64,000 nucleotides of DNA from the NCBI GenBank assembly GCA_005883585.1, contig VBFD01000123.1:1-64000 (forward strand), written 5' to 3'. Made by a program: the position numbers and the translations under genes. Positions within the stretch are counted from its first letter, which is position 1; every line of letters begins with the position of its first letter. A model generated the notes under the pieces. That model was not told where the DNA came from. It did no database searches and worked only from the letters and a program-made list of their open reading frames with translations. Shown piece by piece: positions 1 to 8,722 of the stretch. The DNA is from UBA10449 sp005883585. GTDB lineage: Bacteria > Chloroflexota > Dormibacteria > Dormibacterales > Dormibacteraceae.

Positions 1-1
1 G

Positions 2-781
2 ATCGACGCCTCGTTCCTGGGTCCGAACCCGACGATCAATGCCTTCGTCCAATCACACGGCCAGGCGGTTCGCGTGGTCGCAGGCTCGACTTCGGGCGGT
101 GCGCTGCTTGTGGTCAAGTCGAGCATCACCTCGATCGCCGGGCTGAAGGGCAAGAGGATCGCCGATCCACAGCTGGGCGGCACGCAGGACGTAGCTTTGC
201 GCTGGTTTCTCAAGAGCAACGGTTTTGCGACCGACACCGCGGGTGGTGGCGACGTCAGCGTACTTCCGCAGGACAACTCGCTGACGCTGACTACGTTCGA
301 GCAGGGACAGATCGATGGAGCGTGGGTGCCCGAACCATGGGCCAGCCGTCTCGTGATCGAAGGCGGCGCCAAAGTGCTCGTCGACGAGCGTGACCTGTGG
401 CCGGAGGGCAAGTTCGTCACCACCAACCTGGTCGTGAGGACGGATTTCCTGCAGGCCCACCCGAAGCGAATCGAAGCGCTGCTCGAGGGTCTTTACCGGG
501 CAGTCGCCTATTTGAACGCCAACCCGGCGGCGGCGCAGAGCCTCACCAACGACGTGGTGGGCGAGATCACTGGCAAGAAGCTCGGTCCCGGGGTCGTCTC
601 TGCCGCCTGGCCGCACCTCGCGTTCACGCTCGACCCGCTGCCCGCAACGCTCAAGACCTCGGCCGATCACGCACGTGGCGTCGGCCTGCTGGCGAACGTT
701 GACCTCAAGACCATATACGACCTGAGCCTGCTCAACCAGGTGCTTGCCGCTCACAACGAGGCGCCGGTTCACGGCCTATGA
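2..781 (+). CDS. ABC transporter substrate-binding protein, sulfonate/nitrate/taurine type (5' partial)
   Basis: Extracytoplasmic binding component of an SsuA/TauA/NMT1-type importer. The frame is open from base 2, so the signal peptide and first lobe lie outside the window. Visible are family features: a GSTSGGALLVVKSSI ligand-loop region, a KGKRIADPQLGGTQDVALR stretch, and later GQIDGAWVPEPWASRLV, typical of SsuA-like proteins. It is followed with an ATGA overlap by an ATPase and a permease, completing a standard three-gene importer. Because the next genes activate sulfate and make siroheme, sulfonate or sulfate-ester uptake is the likeliest role; the substrate itself cannot be read from the sequence. 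Confidence 0.88.
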   Translation: MDASFLGPNPTINAFVQSHGQAVRVVAGSTSGGALLVVKSSITSIAGLKGKRIADPQLGGTQDVALRWFLKSNGFATDTAGGGDVSVLPQDNSLTLTTFEQGQIDGAWVPEPWASRLVIEGGAKVLVDERDLWPEGKFVTTNLVVRTDFLQAHPKRIEALLEGLYRAVAYLNANPAAAQSLTNDVVGEITGKKLGPGVVSAAWPHLAFTLDPLPATLKTSADHARGVGLLANVDLKTIYDLSLLNQVLAAHNEAPVHGL

Positions 782-1572
782 GCAACATCCTTCAACTCGG
801 CGACGGGCATGCCCACGGCGCAGATTCAGAAGAGCACTCGCTCAGCGTGGAGCGCCTGTCCATGTCGTTCACACACGGCGATCGGCTTCTGGTCGCCCTC
901 GAAGGCGTGACGCTCGAGGTCGAGCAGGGAGAGCTGGTGTGCATAGTCGGCGCCTCCGGCTCTGGCAAGAGCACACTGCTCAACATTCTCGCCGGCCTTG
1001 ACCAACCGACGAGCGGTCGTGGCCATGTCCATGGGCGTGTGGCGCTTATGTTCCAGGAGGCCGCTCTCCTGCCGTGGCTCACCGCGTCCGGCAACGTCGA
1101 GCTCGCCCTCGAGCTGGGCGGTGTGAAGCGGTCAGAGCGCAGAGAGGTGGCGCGCGAGCTGTTGCGTCGGGTCCATCTCGATGGGTTCGAGCGCAGGCTG
1201 CCCCACGAGCTCTCCGGAGGCATGAAGCAGCGCGTGGCCTTGGCGCGAGCTCTCGCCCAGGACGCAGATGTTCTGCTCATGGACGAGCCCTTCGGAGCAC
1301 TCGATGCGATCACGCGCGACCGCCTGCACGAGGAGCTCGAGCGCATCTGGACCGAGACAGGTTTGACGATCCTGTTCGTCACTCACAACGCTCGCGAAGC
1401 AGTGCGCCTCGGCGACCGTGTTCTCGTTTTCACGAGCCGGCCGGGCCGTGTGGGCCACGAGGTGAAGGTCGACCTTCCCCGGCCTCGCAGCCTCGACTCA
1501 CCGGACGTGGCGGTGATCGCCGGCCGCATCACCGACCGCCTGAAACATGAGATGGGTGTCGATGGCGACTGA
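778..1572 (+). CDS. ABC transporter ATP-binding protein, SsuB/TauB type
   Basis: Cytoplasmic ATPase subunit of the importer, 264 aa, usual length. Walker A GASGSGKST is at about residues 58-66, the Q-loop MFQEAALLPWL at about 91, the signature LSGGMKQR at about 145, Walker B DVLLMDEP at about 165, and the switch histidine in VTHN near 200. LLPWLT after the Q-loop is typical of nitrate/sulfonate/taurine ATPases. The ATG overlaps the stop of the binding protein (ATGA), and its own 3' end overlaps the permease start, so the three subunits are translationally coupled. Confidence 0.95.
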   Translation: MSNILQLGDGHAHGADSEEHSLSVERLSMSFTHGDRLLVALEGVTLEVEQGELVCIVGASGSGKSTLLNILAGLDQPTSGRGHVHGRVALMFQEAALLPWLTASGNVELALELGGVKRSERREVARELLRRVHLDGFERRLPHELSGGMKQRVALARALAQDADVLLMDEPFGALDAITRDRLHEELERIWTETGLTILFVTHNAREAVRLGDRVLVFTSRPGRVGHEVKVDLPRPRSLDSPDVAVIAGRITDRLKHEMGVDGD

Positions 1573-2419
1573 GCTCGCGCCGGATCTTTCCAGCGTGGAT
1601 GCGGTGGAAACCCGTGGCCGAACACGGGGTCTGCCGCTTCAGCGCCTGTGGGCTGGACTGTGGCCCAAGCTCGCCGCGGCTGGTTTGATCCTGGCGCTGT
1701 GGCAGGTGGTGGTCTGGTCGGGATGGAAGCCGGACTATGTCCTCCCCGGCCCGCTGCCGGTGTTCCAGCGGCTGGCCGCCGACCTCAGCCACCCCGACTT
1801 CTACTTGGGAGTTCGCATCACGCTGCGCCGGGCGCTCATGGGCTACGCGATCGCGGTCGCCCTGGGCGGAGTCGTGGGCATCCTCGTCGCAAGGGTCACG
1901 ATTCTTCGCAAGGCGATCGGCTCGGCAATCCTCGGGCTTCAGTCGATGCCGTCGATCGCCTGGTTCCCCCTGGCCATCCTCCTTTTTCAGCTGAGCGAGA
2001 CGGCCATCATCTTCGTGGTCATCCTGGGGGCGGCCCCCGCCATCGCGGCCGGGCTGCTCAGCGGCGTCGACCACGTGCAGCCCCTCCTCGTCAGGGTCGG
2101 CCGTGTCATGGGCGCCCGCGGTCTCGGCCTGTACCGCCACGTCATCCTGCCCGCGGCCCTGCCCTCGTTCGTAGGCGGGCTCAAGCAGGGTTGGGCCTTC
2201 GCCTGGCGCAGCTTGATGGCGGGCGAGATCATCGTCATCGTCTCGCACTCGCCATCGCTTGGCCAGCAGATCCAGTTCGCGAGGGACCTCGCCGACGCTG
2301 AACAGCTGCTCGCGCTGATGGTCGTCATCTTCGTCATCGGTGTCGCCATCGACAGCCTTTTCGGGTCTCTTGACCGTCGGATCCGGCGCCGTTGGGGCCT
2401 GCTCGGAGCCGAGGCATGA
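1562..2419 (+). CDS. ABC transporter permease, SsuC/TauC type
   Basis: Membrane subunit of the importer, about 285 aa with six predicted hydrophobic segments. The coupling loop region (MGARGLGLYRHVILPAALP, about residues 180-198) fits the EAA motif of binding-protein-dependent permeases. An ATG at 1547 is also in frame, but 1562 gives a shorter overlap (11 nt) with the ATPase gene and a more usual N-terminus; neither has a strong Shine-Dalgarno site. The stop overlaps the next ATG (ATGA at 2416). The substrate is inferred only from neighbours. Confidence 0.9.
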   Translation: MATELAPDLSSVDAVETRGRTRGLPLQRLWAGLWPKLAAAGLILALWQVVVWSGWKPDYVLPGPLPVFQRLAADLSHPDFYLGVRITLRRALMGYAIAVALGGVVGILVARVTILRKAIGSAILGLQSMPSIAWFPLAILLFQLSETAIIFVVILGAAPAIAAGLLSGVDHVQPLLVRVGRVMGARGLGLYRHVILPAALPSFVGGLKQGWAFAWRSLMAGEIIVIVSHSPSLGQQIQFARDLADAEQLLALMVVIFVIGVAIDSLFGSLDRRIRRRWGLLGAEA

Positions 2420-4065
2420 GCAAGGGGTTCGTCGTCTGGTTCACAGGCCTCTCGGGTGCCGGCAAATCAACGATCGCGAATGCCCTCAGTGAGGAGCTCG
2501 CGCGGCGCGGAAGGCATGCCGAGGTGCTCGATGGCGACGAGGTGCGCACGCACCTTTCCAAAGGCTTGGGCTTCTCCAAAGAGGACCGCGACACCAACAT
2601 CCGGAGGATCGGTTACGTGGCGCGACTGGTCGCGCGCAGCGGCGGAGTCGCGATCACGGCGGCGATCTCTCCGTATCGCGAAGTCCGCGACGAGGTCCGG
2701 GCGCAGACCCCCAGCTTCGTCGAGGTCTACATGCGCTGCCCGGTCGAGACCCTGACGGAGCGCGACACGAAGGGTTTGTACCGAAAGGCGCTTGCGGGCG
2801 AGATCGCCAACTTCACCGGCGTGAGCGATCCCTACGAAGAGCCTCTTCATCCCGAGGTGGTTTGTGACACCGCGCACGAAACGCCGGCCGAATCGCTGGC
2901 CAAGATCATCGATGCCCTGGAGCGCCTCGGCCACCTGCCCAAGCGCGTGATCGAGCGTTTGCCATCGGGCGACGAGTTGAATGCCCTGCGCGCCGAAGCG
3001 CGAACGCTGCCGCGCCTCGATGTCGGCCAGCGAGAGCTGTCCGACCTGTTCATGCTCGCCAGCGGCGGCCTGGCCCCCCTTGACTCGTTCATGGGTGCCG
3101 AGGATTACGAGGCGGTCGTCAGCACCGGCCGGCTGACGAACGGCCATCCGTTCACGATTCCCATCGTGCTGCGGGCGGCAAGCGCCCCAACGGCCGATCG
3201 GCTGGCGCTCTTCGTGGGCGACCGGCCGGTCGGGATCATCGATATCACCGACGCTTACGGGACCGACCACGAGGCCGAGGCACACAGCGTGTACGGGACC
3301 GATGACGACGCCCATCCAGGTGTGCGGGTGCTGAAGGGCTCGGGGCCGTGGGCGATCGCGGGTGGCGTGGTGGCGCTCGCGAAGGCCGCATCCGGATTCC
3401 CGGAGTACGATCTCACCCCCGCGCAGGTCCGCGCGATCAAGACCGAGCGGGGTTGGAAGACGATGGTGGGCTTCCAGACGCGCAACCCGGTCCATCGCGC
3501 CCATGAGTACCTCCAGAAGGTCGCGCTTGAGACCATCGACGGCCTGCTGCTCCACCCGCTGGTCGGGGAGACGAAGAGCGACGACATACCTGCCGCAGTG
3601 CGGATGAGCTGCTACGAAGAGCTGCTGCGAGGCTACTTCCCGCCCGAGCGCGTGCTGCTCGCGACCAACCCCGCGTGGATGCGTTACGCCGGGCCGAAGG
3701 AAGCCGTCTTTCACGCCATCGTGCGGCGGAACTATGGCTGCAGTCACTTCATCGTCGGCCGCGACCACGCCGGAGTGGGCAACTACTACGACACCTATGC
3801 GGCGCACCGCATCTTCGACGAGTACGCACCGGATGAGCTCGGAATCGAGATTCTTCGCTTCGAGCACACCTTCTACTGCGAGGAGTGCGGGGGGATGGCA
3901 TCGTCGCGGACCTGCCCGCACCCGGCGACGTCGCACCGGACCCTCAGCGGCACCGCCGTCCGCAAGCTCCTGGACGAGGGCAAAGAGCTGCCGCCCGAGT
4001 TCACGCGCCCCGAGGTCGCGAAGGTGCTTCGTGACGCAGCGACGAAAGAGGAAGCCACCGCATGA
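2416..4065 (+). CDS. bifunctional adenylylsulfate kinase / ATP sulfurylase
   Basis: Activates sulfate: ATP sulfurylase makes APS from ATP and sulfate, APS kinase converts APS to PAPS; cytosolic. 549 aa. The N-terminal kinase (about 1-170) has the P-loop GLSGAGKST at 11-19 and DGDEVRTHLSKGLGFSKEDRD. The C-terminal sulfurylase (about 190-549) has QTRNPVHRAHEY near 353 and GRDHAGVGNYYDTY near 447, plus CEECGG and TCPH near 487-501, which look like the Cys3-His zinc site of some bacterial sulfurylases. The kinase-first order is that of animal PAPS synthase; the reverse order is known, e.g. in Aquifex. Start chosen at ATG 2416 (ATGA overlap) over an upstream TTG at 2392. Overlaps cysG by 4 nt. Confidence 0.95.
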   Translation: MSKGFVVWFTGLSGAGKSTIANALSEELARRGRHAEVLDGDEVRTHLSKGLGFSKEDRDTNIRRIGYVARLVARSGGVAITAAISPYREVRDEVRAQTPSFVEVYMRCPVETLTERDTKGLYRKALAGEIANFTGVSDPYEEPLHPEVVCDTAHETPAESLAKIIDALERLGHLPKRVIERLPSGDELNALRAEARTLPRLDVGQRELSDLFMLASGGLAPLDSFMGAEDYEAVVSTGRLTNGHPFTIPIVLRAASAPTADRLALFVGDRPVGIIDITDAYGTDHEAEAHSVYGTDDDAHPGVRVLKGSGPWAIAGGVVALAKAASGFPEYDLTPAQVRAIKTERGWKTMVGFQTRNPVHRAHEYLQKVALETIDGLLLHPLVGETKSDDIPAAVRMSCYEELLRGYFPPERVLLATNPAWMRYAGPKEAVFHAIVRRNYGCSHFIVGRDHAGVGNYYDTYAAHRIFDEYAPDELGIEILRFEHTFYCEECGGMASSRTCPHPATSHRTLSGTAVRKLLDEGKELPPEFTRPEVAKVLRDAATKEEATA

Positions 4066-5396
4066 GGTACTACCCGGTCTTTCTCGACCTCGTCGACCAG
4101 CCGTGCGTGGTTTTGGGCGAAGGCAAGTTCGCGCGCGAAAAGGCCGCTTCGCTCCGCGAAGCGGGAGCGCTCGTTCGGGTGATTCCTTCACGCCAGTACA
4201 AGCGCGGCGATCTCGCCGGCGCGCGCCTCGTCGTCGATGCAAGCGAAGACACCGACATCAACCGGCGCAGCTGGCAGGAGGCGGAGGAAGCGGGCATCCT
4301 GATCAACGTCGTCGACCGCCCGGCGCAGTGCCGTTTCATCGCGCCCGCGATCGTGAGACGCGATCCGCTTCTCATCGCCATCTCGACGTCGGGCGAGAGC
4401 CCGTACCTCGCGTCGGCCCTGCGTGCCCGCATCGAGCGCTGGCTGGGGCGTGAGTGGGGGCCGTTCGTGGCGCTGGTCGGCAACGTGCGCCGCCAGCTCC
4501 GCGCGCGGAGCGTGCCCATCCCCGAGCAGACGCGCGTTTTCCGCCGGATCGTCAACTCAGACGTGCGCAACCTGCTCCGGCGCGGCCGCGCGGATGATGC
4601 CGCCCACCTGGCGGTTGCGATCGGGCAAGCGGGCGCGATCGGCCCCGGCCGGGTCGCCCTCGTCGGCGCCGGACCGGGCGATCCCGACCTGCTCACCTTC
4701 AAGGCTCGCGAGCTGCTCGCCGACGCCGAATACGTGCTGCACGACGCACTCATCGCGCCCGAGACGCTCGCCCTTTGCGGTCCGGACGCGCGCCTCGAAG
4801 ACGTTGGTAAGCGCGCCGGCCTCGACAACCCGAGTCAGCAGGCCATCACCGCGCGCCTGATCGAGCTGGCGCGCGCCGGGTACGCGGTCGTGAGGCTGAA
4901 GGGCGGGGATCCGTTCGTATTCGGTCGAGGCGGCGAGGAGCTGGCGGATCTCGTCGACGCAGGCATCGAGGTCGTCGTCGTCCCGGGAGTCACCGCGGCG
5001 CTGGCCGCGCCCGCGGCCGCCGGCATTCCGGTGACGCTGCGCGGGGTCGCCTCTTCGCTTGCTATCACCACGGCGCAGGGTGATCGCTCCCTCGACCGCC
5101 TGCGCGAGCTTGCGCTCGCCGCGGACACCCTCGTGGTCTTGATGCCGAGGTCCAACCTCGCCGAGGTGGCCGCGGCTGTGGCCGAGGTCGTCGGCGGTTC
5201 GCGCCCGGCCGCCGTGATCAGCAACGCGACGCTTCCCAACCAGCAGAGCGTGACCGGCTCGTTGGAGCGCATCGCGCGCATGGCGGACCAGGCTGCAATC
5301 GGCACACCGGCCACGCTGGTCGTCGGTGACGTGGTGGCCGCCGCGCCGACGTTGGCGGTGCTGCCAAACTCGACTGTTGACGGTGGGTTCGGCTAG
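4062..5396 (+). CDS. cysG: siroheme synthase (precorrin-2 dehydrogenase/ferrochelatase + uroporphyrinogen-III methyltransferase)
   Basis: Makes siroheme, the cofactor of assimilatory sulfite reductase, from uroporphyrinogen III. 444 aa, as for CysG. The N-terminal half is the NAD-dependent dehydrogenase/chelatase (CVVLGEGKFAREKAASLREA, NINVVD-type region, RRDPLLIAISTSGESPYLA). The C-terminal half is the SAM-dependent methyltransferase, with VGAGPGDPDLLTFKARELL near residue 200 and VRLKGGDPFVFGRGGEEL near 278. Starts with an ATGA overlap with the sulfurylase and overlaps hemCD. Position between sulfate activation and heme genes fits a dual role, drawing uroporphyrinogen III made by the next gene. 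Confidence 0.95.
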   Translation: MRYYPVFLDLVDQPCVVLGEGKFAREKAASLREAGALVRVIPSRQYKRGDLAGARLVVDASEDTDINRRSWQEAEEAGILINVVDRPAQCRFIAPAIVRRDPLLIAISTSGESPYLASALRARIERWLGREWGPFVALVGNVRRQLRARSVPIPEQTRVFRRIVNSDVRNLLRRGRADDAAHLAVAIGQAGAIGPGRVALVGAGPGDPDLLTFKARELLADAEYVLHDALIAPETLALCGPDARLEDVGKRAGLDNPSQQAITARLIELARAGYAVVRLKGGDPFVFGRGGEELADLVDAGIEVVVVPGVTAALAAPAAAGIPVTLRGVASSLAITTAQGDRSLDRLRELALAADTLVVLMPRSNLAEVAAAVAEVVGGSRPAAVISNATLPNQQSVTGSLERIARMADQAAIGTPATLVVGDVVAAAPTLAVLPNSTVDGGFG

Positions 5397-7068
5397 ACAG
5401 CTTCGACTGGGGACTCGAGGGTCGCGCCTGGCGCTGGTGCAGAGCGAGATCGTTGCCGCACGGCTGCGCGCCGCCGGGGCGCAAGTGGAGGTGCGGACGA
5501 TCGTCTCCGATGGGGATGTTCGCGCGCCCGATGCGCCGATCGGCGAGGGCATCTTCGTCACGGCGCTGGAGCGAGCGCTGGTGGCGGGCGAGATCGATAT
5601 CGCCGTCCACAGCGCCAAAGATCTCCCCCTGGTAGAGGATTCGCGCCTCGTCATCGGCGCGTACCCGGAGCGGGCTGACGCGCGAGACGCGCTGGTGACG
5701 CGGCTTTCGGAGCGCTCCATCGACGATCTCGCGGTCGGCGCGAAGGTCGGGACGGACAGCCCGCGCCGCTCCGGCTTCCTGCGCGCGCTGCGACCCGACC
5801 TCGACGTGATCCCGCTCCACGGCAACGTCGACACGCGCCTCAGGCGCCTCGATGCCGGTGAGGCCGACGCGCTCGTGCTGGCGGCGGCAGGGCTCGACCG
5901 GCTCGATCTCGGCGGCCGGATCGTGACGCGCATCGACGGCGAATCGATGCCGCCGGCCCCGGCCCAAGGAGCGCTGGCCGTGCAGACGCGACGAGACGAC
6001 AGCGAGGTGCTCGACGTGCTCGGCCGGATGGACGACGCTGCCGTGCGAATCGCCGTCGTGGCCGAGCGCGCTTTGCTCAAGGCGATGGGAGGCGGGTGCC
6101 GGGCGCCGGTCGGCGCGGTCGCCGTGCAGGTCGACGGCGTGCTGACGATGCTGGCCGGCGCGGTCACGCCGGATGGCCGGTCGAAGTATCTGGTTCGCCT
6201 CTCGCACGAAATCGAAGGCGGTGGGTCTCTCGCTGAGGCGGTGTCGGCCGCCGCCCACGAGCTGAGGAGCTTCGTGCCGCTGCAGTCGCGGGCGGTCATC
6301 GACACACGTCCCGAGCTCGACGAAGCGGAACGCGAGACGATCGAGCGCGAGGGATTCCGCCTGCTGCACGTTCCTACGATCGCCATCGGGTCTGCCCGTG
6401 CCAACGGCGAGATCGAGCGCGCTCGCTCGCGCGTCGGCGGATACGACTGGGTCGTGCTCACAAGCAAACGAGGCGTGTCCGCCTTGCTCGATGGGGTGCA
6501 GTCGCCGCCTTCGAACGTGCGGTGGGCGGCCGTCGGCGCAACCACGGCAAAGGCTTTGCGAGACCGCGGTGTACGCGTGGATGTCGTGCCCGCGTCGGCG
6601 AGAGGCGACGCGATCCCGGAGGCGATGGCGAAACTTGGCACCTTGAGTGGATCCCGGGTTCTGCTCGCGCGGGCCGACGCCGCTGGCAACGCCCTTCCGC
6701 AAAAGCTCATCACGATGGGCGCCCACGTCGACGATGTGGTCGCCTACCACACGATCACCGCACCTGCCACGTCGCGCCGCGCCTTGCTTGATGCGCTTGC
6801 GGACGGAGATGTGGAGGCGATCCTGTTCGCCTCTGGGTCGGCCGTTCGCGGCACAGTCGAGCTGGCGAGGAAACAAGCCGTTCGCGCGCGGGCGCTGTGG
6901 GCGATCACGATCGGTCCCAAAACCAGCGCAGTTGCGCGTGAGCTCGGGTTCGAGGTGGCCGCGGAAGCCGAGTCGCAGGACGCAGCCGGTCTCCACGCCG
7001 CCCTGAAGCGAGCGTTCGACGAGGAGGTGGAGCGATGGGTCGAGTCGCAGCTCCTGCAGCCCGCGTAA
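5383..7068 (+). CDS. hemCD: hydroxymethylbilane synthase - uroporphyrinogen-III synthase fusion
   Basis: Polymerises four porphobilinogens to hydroxymethylbilane (HemC) and cyclises it to uroporphyrinogen III (HemD) in one chain of about 562 aa. HemC covers residues 1-300: GTRGSRLAL at the N-terminus, HSAKDLP near 75, and GGGCRAPVG near 236 with the Cys that holds the dipyrromethane cofactor. HemD follows (VIDTRPELDEAERE to the end), with the weakly conserved VLTSKRGV and FASGSAVRG motifs. The GTG at 5383 places GTRGSRLAL at residues 9-17 and overlaps cysG by 14 nt; longer starts would add unrelated sequence. The fusion is known from some bacteria but separate genes are commoner. Confidence 0.93.
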   Translation: MGSARQLRLGTRGSRLALVQSEIVAARLRAAGAQVEVRTIVSDGDVRAPDAPIGEGIFVTALERALVAGEIDIAVHSAKDLPLVEDSRLVIGAYPERADARDALVTRLSERSIDDLAVGAKVGTDSPRRSGFLRALRPDLDVIPLHGNVDTRLRRLDAGEADALVLAAAGLDRLDLGGRIVTRIDGESMPPAPAQGALAVQTRRDDSEVLDVLGRMDDAAVRIAVVAERALLKAMGGGCRAPVGAVAVQVDGVLTMLAGAVTPDGRSKYLVRLSHEIEGGGSLAEAVSAAAHELRSFVPLQSRAVIDTRPELDEAERETIEREGFRLLHVPTIAIGSARANGEIERARSRVGGYDWVVLTSKRGVSALLDGVQSPPSNVRWAAVGATTAKALRDRGVRVDVVPASARGDAIPEAMAKLGTLSGSRVLLARADAAGNALPQKLITMGAHVDDVVAYHTITAPATSRRALLDALADGDVEAILFASGSAVRGTVELARKQAVRARALWAITIGPKTSAVARELGFEVAAEAESQDAAGLHAALKRAFDEEVERWVESQLLQPA

Positions 7069-8054
7069 AGACGCCAGGTCCCGAGCGCCCTCGGCGCCTG
7101 CGCCGCACCGCGGCGTTGCGGTCGCTGGTCAAAGGCACGCGCCTGGCTGCCGCCCAGTTCGTGATGCCGCTCTTCGTCGTGAGCGGCCGAAACCGGGCCG
7201 AGCCGATCGGGTCGCTGCCGGGCCACGCGCGCCTCAGCGTCGACCGAGCGGTCGAAAAGGCGCGCGAGCTGGCGCAGCTTGGCGTGGGCGGGGTGCTGCT
7301 TTTCGGCATCCCCGACCGCAAGGACGACGGCGGCACCGGTGCGTCGGACCCTGGCGGCCCAGTGCCCTCGGCGCTGCGCGCGCTCAAAGAAGCCGGGCTT
7401 CCTCTCGTCCTCGCGGCCGACGTCTGCCTCTGCGAGTACACGACCCACGGCCACTGCGGCGTGATTGCGAATGGAGACGTGGACAACGACGCGACCCTGC
7501 CGCTGTTGGCCGAAGCCGCGGTTGCATATGCAGACGCCGGAGCGGATATCGTCGGCCCGAGCGGCATGATGGACGGCCAGGTCGCTGCCCTGCGTTCCGC
7601 GCTCGACGATGCCGGCCAAGACGGCACCGCGATCATGGCGTACGCATCGAAAGCAGCTTCGGCTTTTTACGGTCCGTTCCGGGAGGCGGCCGGCTCCACC
7701 CCTGCGTTCGGCGACCGGCGCGGTTACCAGATGGACTACGCCAACGCTCGGGAGGCGATGCGCGAGATGGAGCTCGATGTGCGCGAGGGGGCCGACATCC
7801 TGATGGTCAAGCCCGCGCTCACCTCGTTGGACCTGCTGGTTCGCGCCCAGAAGCGTTTCGACGTGCCGCTCGCCGCCTATCACGTCAGCGGTGAGGTCGC
7901 GATGCTCGAAGCGGCCGCCGAACGAGGCTGGCTCGACCGCAAGTCCGCGGCTCTCGAGGAGCTGACCGCGATCGTGCGCGCGGGAGCAGGCATCGTCATC
8001 ACGTACCTGGCGGCCGATGCGGCTCGATGGCTGCGGGAGGACGCGGCCCGGTGA
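7035..8054 (+). CDS. hemB: delta-aminolevulinic acid dehydratase (porphobilinogen synthase)
   Basis: Condenses two 5-aminolevulinates to porphobilinogen. 339 aa, full length. The zinc site CLCEYTTHGHCG is at about 131-142. The two Schiff-base lysines are in YASKAASAFYGPFREAAGS (near 205) and MVKPALTSLDLL (near 257). NGDVDNDATLPLLAEAAVAYADAGADIV-type sequence matches the family. Overlaps hemCD by 34 nt and hemQ by 4 nt. The three zinc Cys suggest a zinc-dependent rather than magnesium-only enzyme. Confidence 0.97.
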   Translation: MGRVAAPAARVKTPGPERPRRLRRTAALRSLVKGTRLAAAQFVMPLFVVSGRNRAEPIGSLPGHARLSVDRAVEKARELAQLGVGGVLLFGIPDRKDDGGTGASDPGGPVPSALRALKEAGLPLVLAADVCLCEYTTHGHCGVIANGDVDNDATLPLLAEAAVAYADAGADIVGPSGMMDGQVAALRSALDDAGQDGTAIMAYASKAASAFYGPFREAAGSTPAFGDRRGYQMDYANAREAMREMELDVREGADILMVKPALTSLDLLVRAQKRFDVPLAAYHVSGEVAMLEAAAERGWLDRKSAALEELTAIVRAGAGIVITYLAADAARWLREDAAR

Positions 8055-8722
8055 CGGAGCAGTACGTGCATGCTCTTGCCCTTGGTCTGGATTCCGGGTG
8101 GCGGCGACTCCCGGATGCGCAGCGTCGGTCGACGCTCGCCGATTTCGTCTCCTCCGTCGAGCGCGCCCAGGACGTCAAGAGCTACGCGTACACCATGGTT
8201 GGGCTGCAGGCGGGCGTCGACCTTCTGCTCTGGAGGCTAGCCCCGTCACTCGAGGCCCTCGAGGAATCTGCGGCCGCCGCCCTGCGGTGCGGGATGGGGA
8301 CGTGGATGAGCGCGAAGGAGAGCTTCCTCGGCTTGATCCAACCCTCGCAGTACGTGAAGAAGCCGACACCGCAGGAACAGTCGCTGTTCAGCGGCGAGCG
8401 ATCGCGTTACCTGATCGTATATCCGTTCACGAAGTCGGCCGACTGGTACCTGCTCGACAAGGACACCAGGCAGCGCGTCATGAACGAGCACATGCGGGTC
8501 GGCCACGGATACCCGCAGGTACGCCAGCTGCTGGCCTACTCGTTCGGTCTGGACGACCAGGATTTCGTGGTCGCTTACGAGACCGACGACCTCCCCGCAT
8601 TTGGCGAGCTGGTGCGCGCGCTTCGATCCACCGAGAGCCGGCGCTCGACCGTGCGCGACACCCCCATCCTGGCCGGGATACATCGGCCACTCGGCGATCT
8701 GGCTGAGCTGCTCGGCGCTTGA
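8051..8722 (+). CDS. hemQ: coproheme decarboxylase (HemQ/ChdC), chlorite dismutase family
   Basis: Last step of the coproporphyrin-dependent heme pathway: peroxide-dependent decarboxylation of coproheme to heme b. About 223 aa. YLIVYPFTKSADWYLLDKD and the following HMRVGHGYP (near residue 146), with the proximal heme His, are the family hallmarks. The Gln/Arg difference from true chlorite dismutases and the setting between hemB and hemE favour HemQ. GTG 8051 overlaps the hemB stop (GTGA); an ATG at 8027 is in frame but would add hemB-antiparallel sequence. Ends in a TTGA overlap with hemE. Confidence 0.9.
   Translation: MTEQYVHALALGLDSGWRRLPDAQRRSTLADFVSSVERAQDVKSYAYTMVGLQAGVDLLLWRLAPSLEALEESAAAALRCGMGTWMSAKESFLGLIQPSQYVKKPTPQEQSLFSGERSRYLIVYPFTKSADWYLLDKDTRQRVMNEHMRVGHGYPQVRQLLAYSFGLDDQDFVVAYETDDLPAFGELVRALRSTESRRSTVRDTPILAGIHRPLGDLAELLGA

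Noticed and set aside
2467..6996. Very long antisense open frames over the sulfur/heme operon (hundreds of codons)
   Set aside because: They mirror codon periodicity of the high-GC genes on the plus strand, are Arg-rich low-complexity and match no family.
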